DNA of 64,000 nucleotides from the NCBI RefSeq assembly GCF_900143065.1, contig NZ_FRCX01000007.1:360349-424348 (forward strand), read 5' to 3'. The DNA comes from Duganella sacchari. GTDB lineage: Bacteria > Pseudomonadota > Gammaproteobacteria > Burkholderiales > Burkholderiaceae_D. Within the stretch, counting starts at the first letter, position 1. Each line of letters starts with the position of its first letter. Both the position numbers and the translations under genes were made by a program. The notes under the pieces are model-generated. The model had not been told where the DNA came from. It saw only the letters and a list, made by a program, of their open reading frames with translations, and did not search any database. Of the stretch, positions 8,933 through 17,554 are shown piece by piece.

Positions 8933-8950
8933 TTCGCCGCTATCGGCGAA
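8933..8950. promoter_or_regulatory. Inverted repeat between mipA-like and GST genes
   Basis: TTCGCCG, four bases, then CGGCGAA form a perfect 7-bp dyad in the 161-base divergent spacer. It could be an operator or a small RNA hairpin. No regulator gene is adjacent, so the assignment is weak. Confidence 0.25.
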
Positions 8951-9013
8951 GCTGAAGTATCATTTGCTGGAATCTTTGGTAGCGCGCCGCGCTGCCACGC
9001 CCTGGAGCCCACT

Positions 9014-9676
9014 ATGTCGTTGACTTTGTATTACCACCCGTTAGCCTCGTTCTGCCACAAGGTGTTGATCGCGCTGTACGAAAACGGCACGGATTTCGAC
9101 CGGCGCATCATCAATCTCGGCGAGGAGGCGGATCGTGCCGAGCTGGAAGCCATCTGGCCGCTGTGCAAGTTCCCCGTGCTGCGCGACCACGAGCGTCACC
9201 GTGATGTGCCGGAGACGTCCATCATCATCGAGTATCTGGACCGGCATTACCCCGGCACCCAGCGCATGATTCCCGCGGACTGGGACGATGCGCAGGATGT
9301 GCGTCTGTGGGACCGCTTTTTCGACCAGTACGTCCAGGGGCCGATGAACACCATCGTGGTCGCCCATTTGACCGGGCTGAGCTGCGACCAGACCAAGGAG
9401 CGCACCAAGCTCAAGACAGCCTACAAGATGATCGAGAAGCGCATGGCCACGCGCAGCTGGATGTGCGGCGAAGCGTTCAGTCTGGCTGATTGCGCGGCGG
9501 CGCCGGCCTTGTTTTACGCGGCGACGGTGCTGCCGTTCCCGGAGGAATACCACCACCTGCAAAGCTACTTTGAACGTCTGGTGGCGCGGCCGTCCGTCAA
9601 ACAGGTGCTGGACGAGAGCAAGCCTTACTTCTCGATGTACCCGTTTGCGGACGATATTCCGGAACGCTTCCTGTAA
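9014..9676 (+). CDS. Glutathione S-transferase family protein
   Basis: A 220-residue cytosolic protein with an N-terminal thioredoxin-like GST domain (LTLYYHPLASFCHKVLIALYE; glutathione-binding PVLRDH and PETSIIIEYLDRHYPG) and a C-terminal helical domain with the N-capping motif AFSLADCAAAPAL. The catalytic position in the first helix falls around SFCHK, so either Ser or Cys may act. It would conjugate or reduce substrates with glutathione; the substrate is unknown. Single gene, followed by a dyad repeat. Confidence 0.92.
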   Translation: MSLTLYYHPLASFCHKVLIALYENGTDFDRRIINLGEEADRAELEAIWPLCKFPVLRDHERHRDVPETSIIIEYLDRHYPGTQRMIPADWDDAQDVRLWDRFFDQYVQGPMNTIVVAHLTGLSCDQTKERTKLKTAYKMIEKRMATRSWMCGEAFSLADCAAAPALFYAATVLPFPEEYHHLQSYFERLVARPSVKQVLDESKPYFSMYPFADDIPERFL

Positions 9677-9688
9677 GCCTCCCGGCCC

Positions 9689-9716
9689 GGTCATTCCCGC
9701 CTGCGCGGGAATGACC
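9689..9716. repeat. 12-bp perfect inverted repeat, REP-like hairpin
   Basis: GGTCATTCCCGC, loop CTGC, GCGGGAATGACC. It lies between the ends of two convergent genes. The ATTCCCGC / GCGGGAAT arms are those of dispersed intergenic hairpins common in beta- and gammaproteobacteria. It has no T tract, so it is a repeat that may also help termination rather than a classic terminator. Confidence 0.7.
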
Positions 9717-9720
9717 GTGG

Positions 9721-10212
9721 TTAGCCCTGGTTGCCTTCAGGCGCGCTTTGCATCGACGCGGCTTGTGGCATGGCCTTGTTCTGGCTGGCGATGTTGGCGA
9801 AACGGCTGGCTTCCTCCGCGATATGCTTGCCGGCCGCCTGGCGGCCGGCATCAGCCAGCTCGGTGGCGGTGCGCGCGGTCTGTGGCACGTGCTGCTGCGC
9901 CAGAATATTGATGTCGCTCTGGAAGTCGCCGGCCACCTGCGCCAGCTTCTGATGATAGGTCTGCAGTTTTTGCAGCGTGGCTGAGGCAGCTTGCGGCACG
10001 GCATCGGCCTTGCGTTCCTCTGGCGAGGTCAGCAAGTTTTGACGCAGGGCCGCAGTGGAATCGTCCAGCCACTCACGGCTAAACTGTACATTGACCTCGG
10101 CCAGCTGGCGCAGTGAGCGCAGTACCGCCTGAGTCAGGTCGGAGTAGTAGTCGATGCGGGCTTCCGCATGATTCCGGGCTGCCGGGGACAGCGTTTCCAC
10201 GAACGAATTCAT
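9721..10212 (-). CDS. phaP: Phasin family protein
   Basis: Phasins coat polyhydroxyalkanoate granules. The 163-residue product is all-helical and amphipathic (ARIDYYSDLTQAVLRSLRQL, LAQVAGDFQSDINILAQQ), with a Gln/Ala-rich tail, as in the phasin 2 family. The ATG at 10212 follows AGGAG at ideal spacing; an upstream start was rejected. No PHA synthase is in the window. Phasin-like proteins unrelated to granules also exist, so the role is a family inference. Confidence 0.85.
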   Translation of the reverse strand: MNSFVETLSPAARNHAEARIDYYSDLTQAVLRSLRQLAEVNVQFSREWLDDSTAALRQNLLTSPEERKADAVPQAASATLQKLQTYHQKLAQVAGDFQSDINILAQQHVPQTARTATELADAGRQAAGKHIAEEASRFANIASQNKAMPQAASMQSAPEGNQG

Positions 10213-10261
10213 AAGTGTGCTCCTGTTGGGATGTGGGCCAAAAGAGGCGTGAGACAAGTGC

Positions 10262-10288
10262 GGTGGACGTTTTGGCCTGTCGTCCACC
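10262..10288. other. Dyad GGTGGACG / CGTCCACC upstream of the phasin gene
   Basis: An 8-bp inverted repeat with an 11-base loop lies in the 142-base gap between the M24 peptidase gene and the phasin gene, both on the minus strand. It may be a weak terminator for the peptidase gene or an operator for the phasin gene; there is no T tract. No convincing promoter was seen in this gap. Confidence 0.3.
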
Positions 10289-10354
10289 ACCGCTATCATC
10301 TCAAATGTGGCCGCTTGATGGCACTCCCGAGCTTGCTGGAACTATTTGTGTACC

Positions 10355-11659
10355 CTATTCAACAGATGGCGCGCGCCGTGGCAGGAGAAGCAGCGTTTTC
10401 TGCCTGCCGTTGATGTAGCGGACGCCACTTTCATCAAAATAGGCATCCTCCTCCAGCATGATGCGGACCGGCTCCTTCCAGCCCGGAATTGCCGTGGCGG
10501 CGTTCAGCTCGATCGAGTAGGCGGTGTGGTAGCGCAGCACATCGTCGCCGCTGCCCGGCACGCCGCCCTGCATGTCCCACATGCCGATGGCGGGGCCGGC
10601 GGCATGGCCGTGGTAGCCGATCGGATGGGTGTAAATGGTCGGCTCGATGCCTTCGGCCCTGGCCTGTTTCAGCGATGCCGCCAGCACCTGGTTGCCGCTG
10701 CGGCCCTGTTGAAAATTGGCGGTCAGAATGTCCTGCAGGCGGTTGGCGCTGGCAAACGCGTTCACCAGTGCCGCCGGCGCGGTCGTCTCGCCGGGCTTGA
10801 GCACGTAGGCGTGCTCCTGGATGTCGGTGTTCAGGCGCAGGTAGGTGATGCCGATATCGACGTGCAGCAGGTCGCCGGGCACGATGATGTCGGCGTTGGC
10901 CAGCCCCTTGCCGGCACGCTGGATTTCCACCGAGGGATGGAACCAGGTGTCGTAGCCGAGGTCGCGGATCTTCTGGCGGAACCACCAGACCACATCGTCC
11001 GCCGTGGTAATGCCCGGCGTGATGACGCGTTCGGAGAAGCCTTCCTCGATAATCCGGTGCGTGGCGTTGACCAGTTGCGGATAAATCTGCATCTCGCGTT
11101 CGGTGCGGGTTTCCAGCCAGCGGATGGCCAGCGGCTCGGCCGACACCACGCGGCGTTTCAGATCGGCCGGCAGCGCGGCGAGCAGCTCGCTGTAGTCGGT
11201 GTGGTCGATGCCGTCGGCATGGTTGAAGTGCGTCGAGGTGTTGAGCGCGATCTTGTCGGGATTGCGCTGCTTGATGATGTCCACCAGCGCCTCCCATTGA
11301 TGCGGAAATTTCTTCATGTCCCAGGCCGCCGTGATGCTCTGGCCGACGTTGTAGCGCGCGACCGCCAGGCGTTCCACCTTGCCGGTCTTGGCGTCGCGGT
11401 AGAACACCAGGATGGTGCGGCGGCGCGCGTTGAGCCATTCGGCCGGCAGCATGGTCTTGAGGACCGGATCCTCATTGTATTCGCGCGAGACCACCACCCA
11501 CATGTCGATGCCGGTTTGCGCCATCATGCCCGGCAGCAGATGGTCAAAGCGGTCGACCAGCAGCTCGTTGACGACGGTCGCCTGGTCGCGTACCGACAGC
11601 ACCTGGGCCTGGGCGCCTGCCGCCAGCAGCAGGGAGAGAGCAATGAGGAATTTTTTCAT
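10355..11659 (-). CDS. Secreted M24 family (Xaa-Pro type) metallopeptidase
   Basis: A 434-residue exported peptidase of the pita-bread fold. It starts with a Sec signal peptide MKKFLIALSLLLAAGAQA. The C-terminal catalytic half carries metal-ligand segments LLHVDIGITYLRLNTD (two Asp), HPIGYHGHAAGPAIG (His), and later YSIELNAAT and MLEEDAYF (Glu ligands). Family members cut Xaa-Pro bonds; this export form may process proline-containing peptides in the periplasm, or may be a creatinase-like hydrolase. The ATG at 11659 begins the signal peptide; an upstream ATG at 11701 would bury it. Divergent from the alpha/beta hydrolase gene. Confidence 0.88.
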   Translation of the reverse strand: MKKFLIALSLLLAAGAQAQVLSVRDQATVVNELLVDRFDHLLPGMMAQTGIDMWVVVSREYNEDPVLKTMLPAEWLNARRRTILVFYRDAKTGKVERLAVARYNVGQSITAAWDMKKFPHQWEALVDIIKQRNPDKIALNTSTHFNHADGIDHTDYSELLAALPADLKRRVVSAEPLAIRWLETRTEREMQIYPQLVNATHRIIEEGFSERVITPGITTADDVVWWFRQKIRDLGYDTWFHPSVEIQRAGKGLANADIIVPGDLLHVDIGITYLRLNTDIQEHAYVLKPGETTAPAALVNAFASANRLQDILTANFQQGRSGNQVLAASLKQARAEGIEPTIYTHPIGYHGHAAGPAIGMWDMQGGVPGSGDDVLRYHTAYSIELNAATAIPGWKEPVRIMLEEDAYFDESGVRYINGRQKTLLLLPRRAPSVE

Positions 11660-11736
11660 CCGCAAATCTTGAGCCTGGTTTTTGGCAATGTCAATCAACA
11701 ATATTTATAATGTTCTGCTTACGCAAAGGAGAGAAC

Positions 11737-12522
11737 ATGGCAGCACCTTCGGTTTTTTATCTGCACGGCGGTCCGGCACTGGCACCGGTGTTTGAGCGCG
11801 CCCGCTATCCGGACGCGGACCACGTCCACTGGTGGCACCAGCCGCTGGCCAAGCCGTGTGCGGCGCGTCCGTTCCTGGACTTGCAGGAAGCTACCGTTAC
11901 CGAATTCCGCCGCGTGGCGGCAGCAGCGGGTCAGCCGCTGACCGTGATGGCCAGTTCCTTCGGCGCCCATCTGGCGGTGCACCTGGCACGCCAGGCGCCG
12001 GAACTGGTCAAGGAGATCTTGCTGCTGGCGCCCACCTTCAATCCCGAGCAGGCCGCGCTGCGCCTGGCCCGCCGCGCGTTCCGTGTGCATACCGGCCACG
12101 AACATGCGGGCAAGCTGGCCACCGCGCTGGCGATGTATGAAGACGATCCTGGCCGTCCACGCTTTTGGGATGTGTTTGGCGCGCTGTCGCTGCTGCCGGA
12201 TGTGACGGAGCTGTATTTCGGTCCGGCCGGCGCCGATGCGGCCCGTTCGTTTGCGGAGCTGATCCACCAGCCGGGCGCATTTGACGGCCCGACCTCGGTC
12301 GCCACCTCGGACGATTTTTCCGCGCTGGACCATTCGCCGATGCCAAGCCCGTTCGCCGGCCCGGTTTCCGTGCTGTTTGGCGCCTACGACCCGATGATCG
12401 ACGCCGAGCAGGATCGCAAGGTGTGGGAAGTCATCTTCCCACAGGCCGAGTTCTTCAAAGTAGACACGGGCCATTTCCCGTTGCTGGAATTGACCCTGGA
12501 GGCGTGCCTGTCGCCAGCTTAA
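11737..12522 (+). CDS. Alpha/beta hydrolase
   Basis: A 261-residue cytoplasmic alpha/beta-hydrolase-fold protein. The oxyanion segment is FYLHGGPALAP, the nucleophile elbow is ASSFGAH (Ser in place of the usual G-x-S-x-G first glycine context), the acid is in FGAYDPMID and the histidine in DTGHFPLLE. Substrate not predictable. The ATG at 11737 has the strong ribosome site AAAGGAGAG. The last four bases overlap the stop of the convergent sugar porter gene. Confidence 0.87.
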   Translation: MAAPSVFYLHGGPALAPVFERARYPDADHVHWWHQPLAKPCAARPFLDLQEATVTEFRRVAAAAGQPLTVMASSFGAHLAVHLARQAPELVKEILLLAPTFNPEQAALRLARRAFRVHTGHEHAGKLATALAMYEDDPGRPRFWDVFGALSLLPDVTELYFGPAGADAARSFAELIHQPGAFDGPTSVATSDDFSALDHSPMPSPFAGPVSVLFGAYDPMIDAEQDRKVWEVIFPQAEFFKVDTGHFPLLELTLEACLSPA

Positions 12523-14294
12523 TGCCTGGCGAAGTGCGCTTCGATTTCTTCCAGCGTTTTGCCCTTGGTTTCTGGCAGCAGGAAGGTGGCGGTCAGGAAG
12601 TACAGCAGCGTGCAGCCGGCCCAGCCAAAGAACATGGTCGCGTAGCCGTACTGGCCCACGGTGGGCAGGAACACGGCCGCGATCATGGTCGAGACAAACT
12701 GGTTGATGAGCAGCGCGATGCTCATGCCGTTGGAGCGGATCCGGGTTGGCATCAGCTCCGACAGCGCCAGCCACACGCACACGCCCGGCCCCACCGCAAA
12801 GCTGGCGACGAATAGGCACATGGCCAGCGCCACCCACCAGCCATGCGCGGTGGGCGGCACGGCGGCGATGTCGGCGCGTTCGATGTGCAGCGGCGCGTTC
12901 TGGCCTTCGGCCGGATCGGCAAATGGATTCAGATGCAGCTTGCGGAAGAAGGCGCCGATGACGCTGTCCGGCTGCACGGTTTCTTCGCGGCTCATGCGCA
13001 GCACCGGCAGGGCGGCGTCGTCGCTGCGGCGCGTCTGCACGTTGGTGAACGGGCCGTAGGAGTAGGCTACGGTCAGCTGCTGCGGCGCTTCCTTGAGGTT
13101 GACGCCCAGCGAAGTGACGGTGGCGTCGTCCAGGCGCAGGGCCAGGCTGTCGGCCTGGATATGCGCCTGCAGTTGCGGACGCACGTCGCGCTGGCCGCCC
13201 TCCACGCTGCGGAACAGCAGGCCCGCTGCCAGCAGCGCGGTGACGATGCCGCCGGTGCCCAGCATCAGCAGGAACTTGCGGCCTTTGCGGTCCACCAGGA
13301 CCACGGCGACGATGGTCATGAGCGCGTTCAGCACTTTCAGCACGACGTCGGCGGTGTTGGCAGTCGCGCCGGGCAGGCCGGCCTGGTTCAGGATGTTGAC
13401 GACGTAGGCCAGCACGGAATTGATGCCGGTGGCCTGGTTCAGCGCCAGCACCAGGCAGGCGATCAGGAAGGGCAGCATGTAGCGGCGGCTCAGCAGCGGA
13501 TCGCTGGCGGCGGGCGCGCCCGCAGTGGCGGCGGCCGGCGCCAGGGCTTGCTGGATCTCGCGCAGCTCGGCCTCCGCTTCGTCGGCTGGACGGGTGCGCA
13601 GCAGGGCGGTGCGGGCTTCTTCAATGCGGCCGCGGCGTGCCAGCCAGCGCGGCGATTCAGCCAGCAGCAGGCTGCCGACCGTGAACACCAGGCCTGGCGT
13701 CAGGCACCACCAGAAGATGCTGCGCCAGGCGTTGTCCTTGGCTGCAAACACCGCCGCCACGCGCTCCGTCTCCGACAGCGCCTGGGCGGCGGCGGTGGCG
13801 CTTTCCACCGTGTGCGCTTGCAGCAGGCCGACTACCGCAGCGGCCACCAGGCCTATCGTCAGCAGCAGCTGGAACAGCGCGGCGCCACGGCCACGCTGGC
13901 GCGCATGCAGGCATTCGGCCAGGTACAGCGGTACAATCACGCCGATCAGGCCACCGCTGATGCCTTGCAGCAGGCGGCCCAGCAGCAGCGGGATGTAGCC
14001 ATCGGCCAGCGCGATCAGCGGAATGCTGAGCGAGAACAGCACGCCGGACAGCACCATCGCCCAGCGGCGGCCGATCCAGTCAGCCAGCGCACCGGCAAAC
14101 AGCGACGACAGCACGGAACCCAGCAGCACCGCTGCCACAATAAAACTCAGTTGCTGAGCACTTAAACGCCATGCCACCGAGGCGGTGGATTCCAGATAGG
14201 GCAAGGCGCCGGCAATGATGCCAACGTCGATTCCGTAAAGTAGTCCACCCATCCCTGCAATGAACAGTAAAAATCCCATGGCGCGTGCTTGCAT
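12519..14294 (-). CDS. Sugar porter family MFS transporter with a large inserted loop
   Basis: A 591-residue inner-membrane transporter of the sugar porter branch of the major facilitator superfamily. Family motifs: DWIGRRWAM after TM2, GRLLQGISGGLIG in TM4, ESPRWLARRGR after TM6, and DRKGRK after TM8. It has an extra segment of about 120 residues (363-484) between TM9 and TM10, rich in charged and polar residues, where normal members have a short loop; there is also a smaller extra stretch at about 160-190. It lies 12 bases downstream of nagA, as last gene of the agaS operon, so it most likely imports free GalNAc (or galactosamine) across the inner membrane. The substrate is inferred from context only. 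Confidence 0.88.
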   Translation of the reverse strand: MQARAMGFLLFIAGMGGLLYGIDVGIIAGALPYLESTASVAWRLSAQQLSFIVAAVLLGSVLSSLFAGALADWIGRRWAMVLSGVLFSLSIPLIALADGYIPLLLGRLLQGISGGLIGVIVPLYLAECLHARQRGRGAALFQLLLTIGLVAAAVVGLLQAHTVESATAAAQALSETERVAAVFAAKDNAWRSIFWWCLTPGLVFTVGSLLLAESPRWLARRGRIEEARTALLRTRPADEAEAELREIQQALAPAAATAGAPAASDPLLSRRYMLPFLIACLVLALNQATGINSVLAYVVNILNQAGLPGATANTADVVLKVLNALMTIVAVVLVDRKGRKFLLMLGTGGIVTALLAAGLLFRSVEGGQRDVRPQLQAHIQADSLALRLDDATVTSLGVNLKEAPQQLTVAYSYGPFTNVQTRRSDDAALPVLRMSREETVQPDSVIGAFFRKLHLNPFADPAEGQNAPLHIERADIAAVPPTAHGWWVALAMCLFVASFAVGPGVCVWLALSELMPTRIRSNGMSIALLINQFVSTMIAAVFLPTVGQYGYATMFFGWAGCTLLYFLTATFLLPETKGKTLEEIEAHFARH

Positions 14295-14305
14295 CGAGTC
14301 TCCGG

Positions 14306-15406
14306 CTAGTTGGTGGTTAGATCGATGGCTTCACCTTCAACGAAGACGGCCACCGGTTGTAATTCTTTGTTGAGCACCACAATATCGGCCCAGGCGCCTT
14401 GCGCCAGACGGCCACGTTCGGTCTCGCCCAGATAGTCCGCCGGGTAGAGCGACAAACGGTTCGACGCATCGGCCAGGTCCAGTCCCAGCCCGATGAAATT
14501 GCGCAAAGCCTGGTCCATGGTCAGCACGCTGCCGGCCAGCGATCCCGTGGCCAGCCGCACGCAGCCTGCGCACTTGTAGACGCGCTGGCTGCCCAGGCCA
14601 TATTCGCCATCCGGCATGCCGGTGGCGGCGGTGGCGTCGGTAATGCCGTACAGGCGCGGAATCGCGCGCAGCGCGGCGCGGATGGCGCCCGGTTCCACGT
14701 GCTGGAGGTCGGGGATAATCTCGGCATACTCGGCATGCGCCAGCGCGGCGCCAACGATGCCGGGATTGTAGTGGCTCAGTGCCGTCATGCCGTTGTACAG
14801 ATGCGTGAAGCCGGCTGCACCGGCCTTCAGTGCAGCCACGCCGTCTTCATAGCTGCCGTTGCTGTGGCCGATCTGCACGCGGATGCCGAGTTGATTCAGC
14901 TGCGGGATCAGTTCCAGGTGGCCTTCAACTTCGGTGGCCAGCGTCATGGCGCGGATCGGCGCCAGTTCGTGGTAGCTGCGCACCAGGTCCATGCTGCCAA
15001 CAGCGATGGCGTCTGCCGGCTGCGCGCCGAGGCGGTGGATGCTCAGGAACGGGCCTTCCAGATGCACGCCCAGCATGCGCGCACCGCCGCTCGGGCGCTG
15101 GGCGATGGTCGGCGCCAGTCCGCGCAAGGCGCGGCGGATCGAGTTGTCGGTGGCGGTCATGGTGGTGCCCAGCATGGCGGTGGTGCCATGTTTTGCGTGC
15201 GCGCGCGCCACCGTGGCGCCGGAGTCGCCGCCCTGCATGATGTCGACGCCCGCGGCGCCATGCACGTGCAGGTCGATAAAGCCGGGCAGGATGGTCAGTG
15301 TGTTGTCCGCGCCGTTGTCTTCGCGGATGTGCTGGATGCGCTGGTCGAAGGCGATGCTGCCGTTGATCCAGCCGTTGGGGGTCAGAATACGTCCACTCAG
15401 CACGGC
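14306..15406 (-). CDS. nagA: N-acetylhexosamine-6-phosphate deacetylase (NagA/AgaA type)
   Basis: Cytoplasmic amidohydrolase that removes acetate from N-acetylglucosamine- or N-acetylgalactosamine-6-phosphate. Visible motifs: metal site HVHGAAG, HLEGPFL with the metal-binding Glu, GHSNGSYEDG and THLYNGM with metal-binding His residues, and ITDATAATG with the catalytic Asp. I prefer the GTG at 15406, 7 bases after GGAG; a TTG at 15418 overlapping agaR is the alternative. Given AgaS and AgaZ in the same operon, GalNAc-6-phosphate is the likely substrate, making it functionally AgaA. Sequence alone does not separate NagA from AgaA. Confidence 0.92.
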   Translation of the reverse strand, partial: AVLSGRILTPNGWINGSIAFDQRIQHIREDNGADNTLTILPGFIDLHVHGAAGVDIMQGGDSGATVARAHAKHGTTAMLGTTMTATDNSIRRALRGLAPTIAQRPSGGARMLGVHLEGPFLSIHRLGAQPADAIAVGSMDLVRSYHELAPIRAMTLATEVEGHLELIPQLNQLGIRVQIGHSNGSYEDGVAALKAGAAGFTHLYNGMTALSHYNPGIVGAALAHAEYAEIIPDLQHVEPGAIRAALRAIPRLYGITDATAATGMPDGEYGLGSQRVYKCAGCVRLATGSLAGSVLTMDQALRNFIGLGLDLADASNRLSLYPADYLGETERGRLAQGAWADIVVLNKELQPVAVFVEGEAIDLTTN

Positions 15407-15407
15407 A

Positions 15408-16175
15408 TTACTCCGCAATCAGCAGCTCGATACCTGCTTCGAGCAGGCCGTCGCGGTATTCCGGGCTGATGCCGGCGTCGGTAATCACCGCGTGCACGCG
15501 GTCCAGCTGCACGATGCGGTGCAGGCTGACGCGGCCAAACTTGGAGGCGTCGGTCAGCACGATGATCTTCTTGGCCCGCTCCACCATCTTGTGATTCAGG
15601 CTGGCTTCCGCCTCGTGGTGGGTGGTGACGCCGAACTGCAAATCGAAACCATCGACGCCGAGGAACAGCTTGTCGAAGCTGTAGGCCTGCAAGCAGGCTT
15701 CGGCCTGCGTGCCCTGGATCGACAGCGACTGCTTGCGCAGCAGGCCGCCGGTCAGGATCAGGTCCACGCCCGGCGCATCGGCCAGCTCCCACGCGATATT
15801 CAGGCCATTGGTCATGACCGTGATGTTCTGCGCCTCGCGCAAGTGGCGCGCCAGCGAGATGGTGGTGGTGCCGGAGTCGATGATGATGTTATCGCCCGGC
15901 TGCACCATGCGCGCCGCGTAGGCGCCAATGCGGGATTTCTGTTCGTGGTTGATGGCGTCCTTCTGCGGCACCGTGTGTTCGGTCGGCGGCGTGCGCGCCA
16001 GGGCGGCGCCGCCGTGGCTACGGGTTGCCAGCCCCTGGGATTCCAGTGCACTGAGGTCGCTGCGGATGGTCACCGCGGAGACGCCCATCTGTTCCACCAG
16101 TTGGTTGACCTGCACCGATCCGTGCTGTGTGAGCGCCTGCAAAATCGAAGCGCGGCGTTGGCTGGTATGTCGCAT
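15408..16175 (-). CDS. agaR: AgaR-type DeoR family transcriptional regulator
   Basis: A 255-residue DeoR/GlpR family repressor. The N-terminal winged helix (RRASILQALTQHGSVQVNQL, then SAVTIRSDLSALESQGL) is followed by a DeoR effector domain with IIDSGTTTISLARHL, TNGLNIAWEL and LGVDGFDLQFGVTTHHEAEA, a pattern seen in AgaR proteins. Effectors are usually phosphorylated sugars of the pathway. It sits in the middle of the operon between agaZ and nagA. It probably represses both arms of the locus through the CGAAAG-rich spacer at 19622-19923. Confidence 0.9.
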   Translation of the reverse strand: MRHTSQRRASILQALTQHGSVQVNQLVEQMGVSAVTIRSDLSALESQGLATRSHGGAALARTPPTEHTVPQKDAINHEQKSRIGAYAARMVQPGDNIIIDSGTTTISLARHLREAQNITVMTNGLNIAWELADAPGVDLILTGGLLRKQSLSIQGTQAEACLQAYSFDKLFLGVDGFDLQFGVTTHHEAEASLNHKMVERAKKIIVLTDASKFGRVSLHRIVQLDRVHAVITDAGISPEYRDGLLEAGIELLIAE

Positions 16176-16207
16176 GAATTTGCTGTAAATCTGTCAAAAC
16201 AGGCAGC

Positions 16208-17554
16208 TTAACAGATCGCAGCTGCGCTGCCAGCAGAAGCGTTATCGGCTGCAGCTGCGTTGCGGTTGCAGGCGCGCGCGTACTGCGCCAGCAGGCGGGC
16301 GATTTTATGTTCGAGCAGGGCGTTGGCGCGCGGCGCCAGCTGGCCTTGCAGCACTTCCAGGTATTGTTCCGGCAGGTGCTGGCTGAGCAGCGACAGCGGT
16401 ATCTCCAGCGCATCCAGGTTGGCGATCAGCTTCTCTACCGCCGCCACCACCGGCGCTTCGCCCCAGTAGTAGCGGCAACGGTCGCTCAGGCCGTAGCGGC
16501 GCAGCAGGCGCTGTTCCGCGCTGCTGCCCGGATAGTGCCTGGCCCAGTGTTTGGGGTGCGCCAGCATGGTGTCGTCCAGCACCTGCATCAGGCGCGAGAC
16601 CTGGCTGGCCGGTACCAGTTCTTGTTCGACCTGGCACAGCGCCATCAGGGCTTCGCGCAGCGCGAAGGTGGCGGCCGGACCGACCTTGAGGATGGCAAAG
16701 TGATCGCGCACCATCTCGTGCAGCGCCGTTTCGCGCTGGTAGTCGGTGGAGTGGGCTTCGAACACGATGCCTGGCTGGCCGGCGACAAAGGCCGACAGCT
16801 CGGTGGCCTGGGCCGCGTCGTAGTGCTGGATGTGGCTATGGTCGAAATCCACGCCAGGCTGCACCACCATGGCGATCACACGTCGCCAGGCGGCGTGCAG
16901 GTTCTGCTCCATGAAGGCTTTGTGGTGCACCTCCAGCGTGCGGCGCGCGGCTTGCGGCGAGGTGACGGCGCCGGCTTGCGCCAGATTGGCTTCGCCGCCC
17001 GGAATCGGCACTTCGGTACCGATCACATACACCGGCGGCGGCAGGCCAGCCTGCTCGGCGGCCTGCTCGGCGACGATGCACAGACGGGCGGAGCGCGCGG
17101 CAATCACTTCGTCGCTCAGGTATTGCGGATCATCGGCGCAGCGCATGCTGCAATCGAGGTGGATTTTGTGGAAGCCGGCCGCCGCGTAGGCCGCGATCAG
17201 GATTTCGGCGTTCTGCATGGCGGTGGCGCTGTCCAGCCCTTGCCACGCGTTGGGGCCGAGGTGATCGCCGCCCAGCACCAGACGCGCAAGCGGGAAGCCT
17301 TGCTGACGCGCCAGATCGTGGACGTAGGCGACAAACTGCGGTGGCGTCATGCCGGTGTAGCCGCCGAACTGGTCCACCTGATTCGAGGTCGCCTCCACCA
17401 GCAGCACGGTGCCGTAGGTGCCGGCCACTTGCATGGCGGCGCGCAGCACGCTCGGATGGCTGCAGCATACGCTGTACAAACCGGTGGCTTCGCCACGGCG
17501 GTGCGCGGCAATGATCTGCTGGACAGGGGAGAGGGAATCGGTCGTGTTCATCAT
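16208..17554 (-). CDS. agaZ: AgaZ/KbaZ/GatZ, D-tagatose-1,6-bisphosphate aldolase accessory subunit
   Basis: A 448-residue protein of the GatZ/KbaZ family. Recognisable stretches: QQIIAAHRRGEATGLYSVCC at the start, GYTGMTPPQFVAYVHDLA, LGGDHLGPNAWQ, HLDCSMRCADDP, YVIGTEVPIPGGE, FDHSHIQHYD, and a C-terminal LPEQYLEVLQG. The family is known as the non-catalytic, stabilising subunit of class II tagatose-bisphosphate aldolase; older annotations call it a tagatose-6-phosphate kinase. The catalytic partner (AgaY/KbaY/GatY) is not in the window. The start codon shares one base with the stop of the kinase gene. Confidence 0.93.
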   Translation of the reverse strand: MMNTTDSLSPVQQIIAAHRRGEATGLYSVCCSHPSVLRAAMQVAGTYGTVLLVEATSNQVDQFGGYTGMTPPQFVAYVHDLARQQGFPLARLVLGGDHLGPNAWQGLDSATAMQNAEILIAAYAAAGFHKIHLDCSMRCADDPQYLSDEVIAARSARLCIVAEQAAEQAGLPPPVYVIGTEVPIPGGEANLAQAGAVTSPQAARRTLEVHHKAFMEQNLHAAWRRVIAMVVQPGVDFDHSHIQHYDAAQATELSAFVAGQPGIVFEAHSTDYQRETALHEMVRDHFAILKVGPAATFALREALMALCQVEQELVPASQVSRLMQVLDDTMLAHPKHWARHYPGSSAEQRLLRRYGLSDRCRYYWGEAPVVAAVEKLIANLDALEIPLSLLSQHLPEQYLEVLQGQLAPRANALLEHKIARLLAQYARACNRNAAAADNASAGSAAAIC

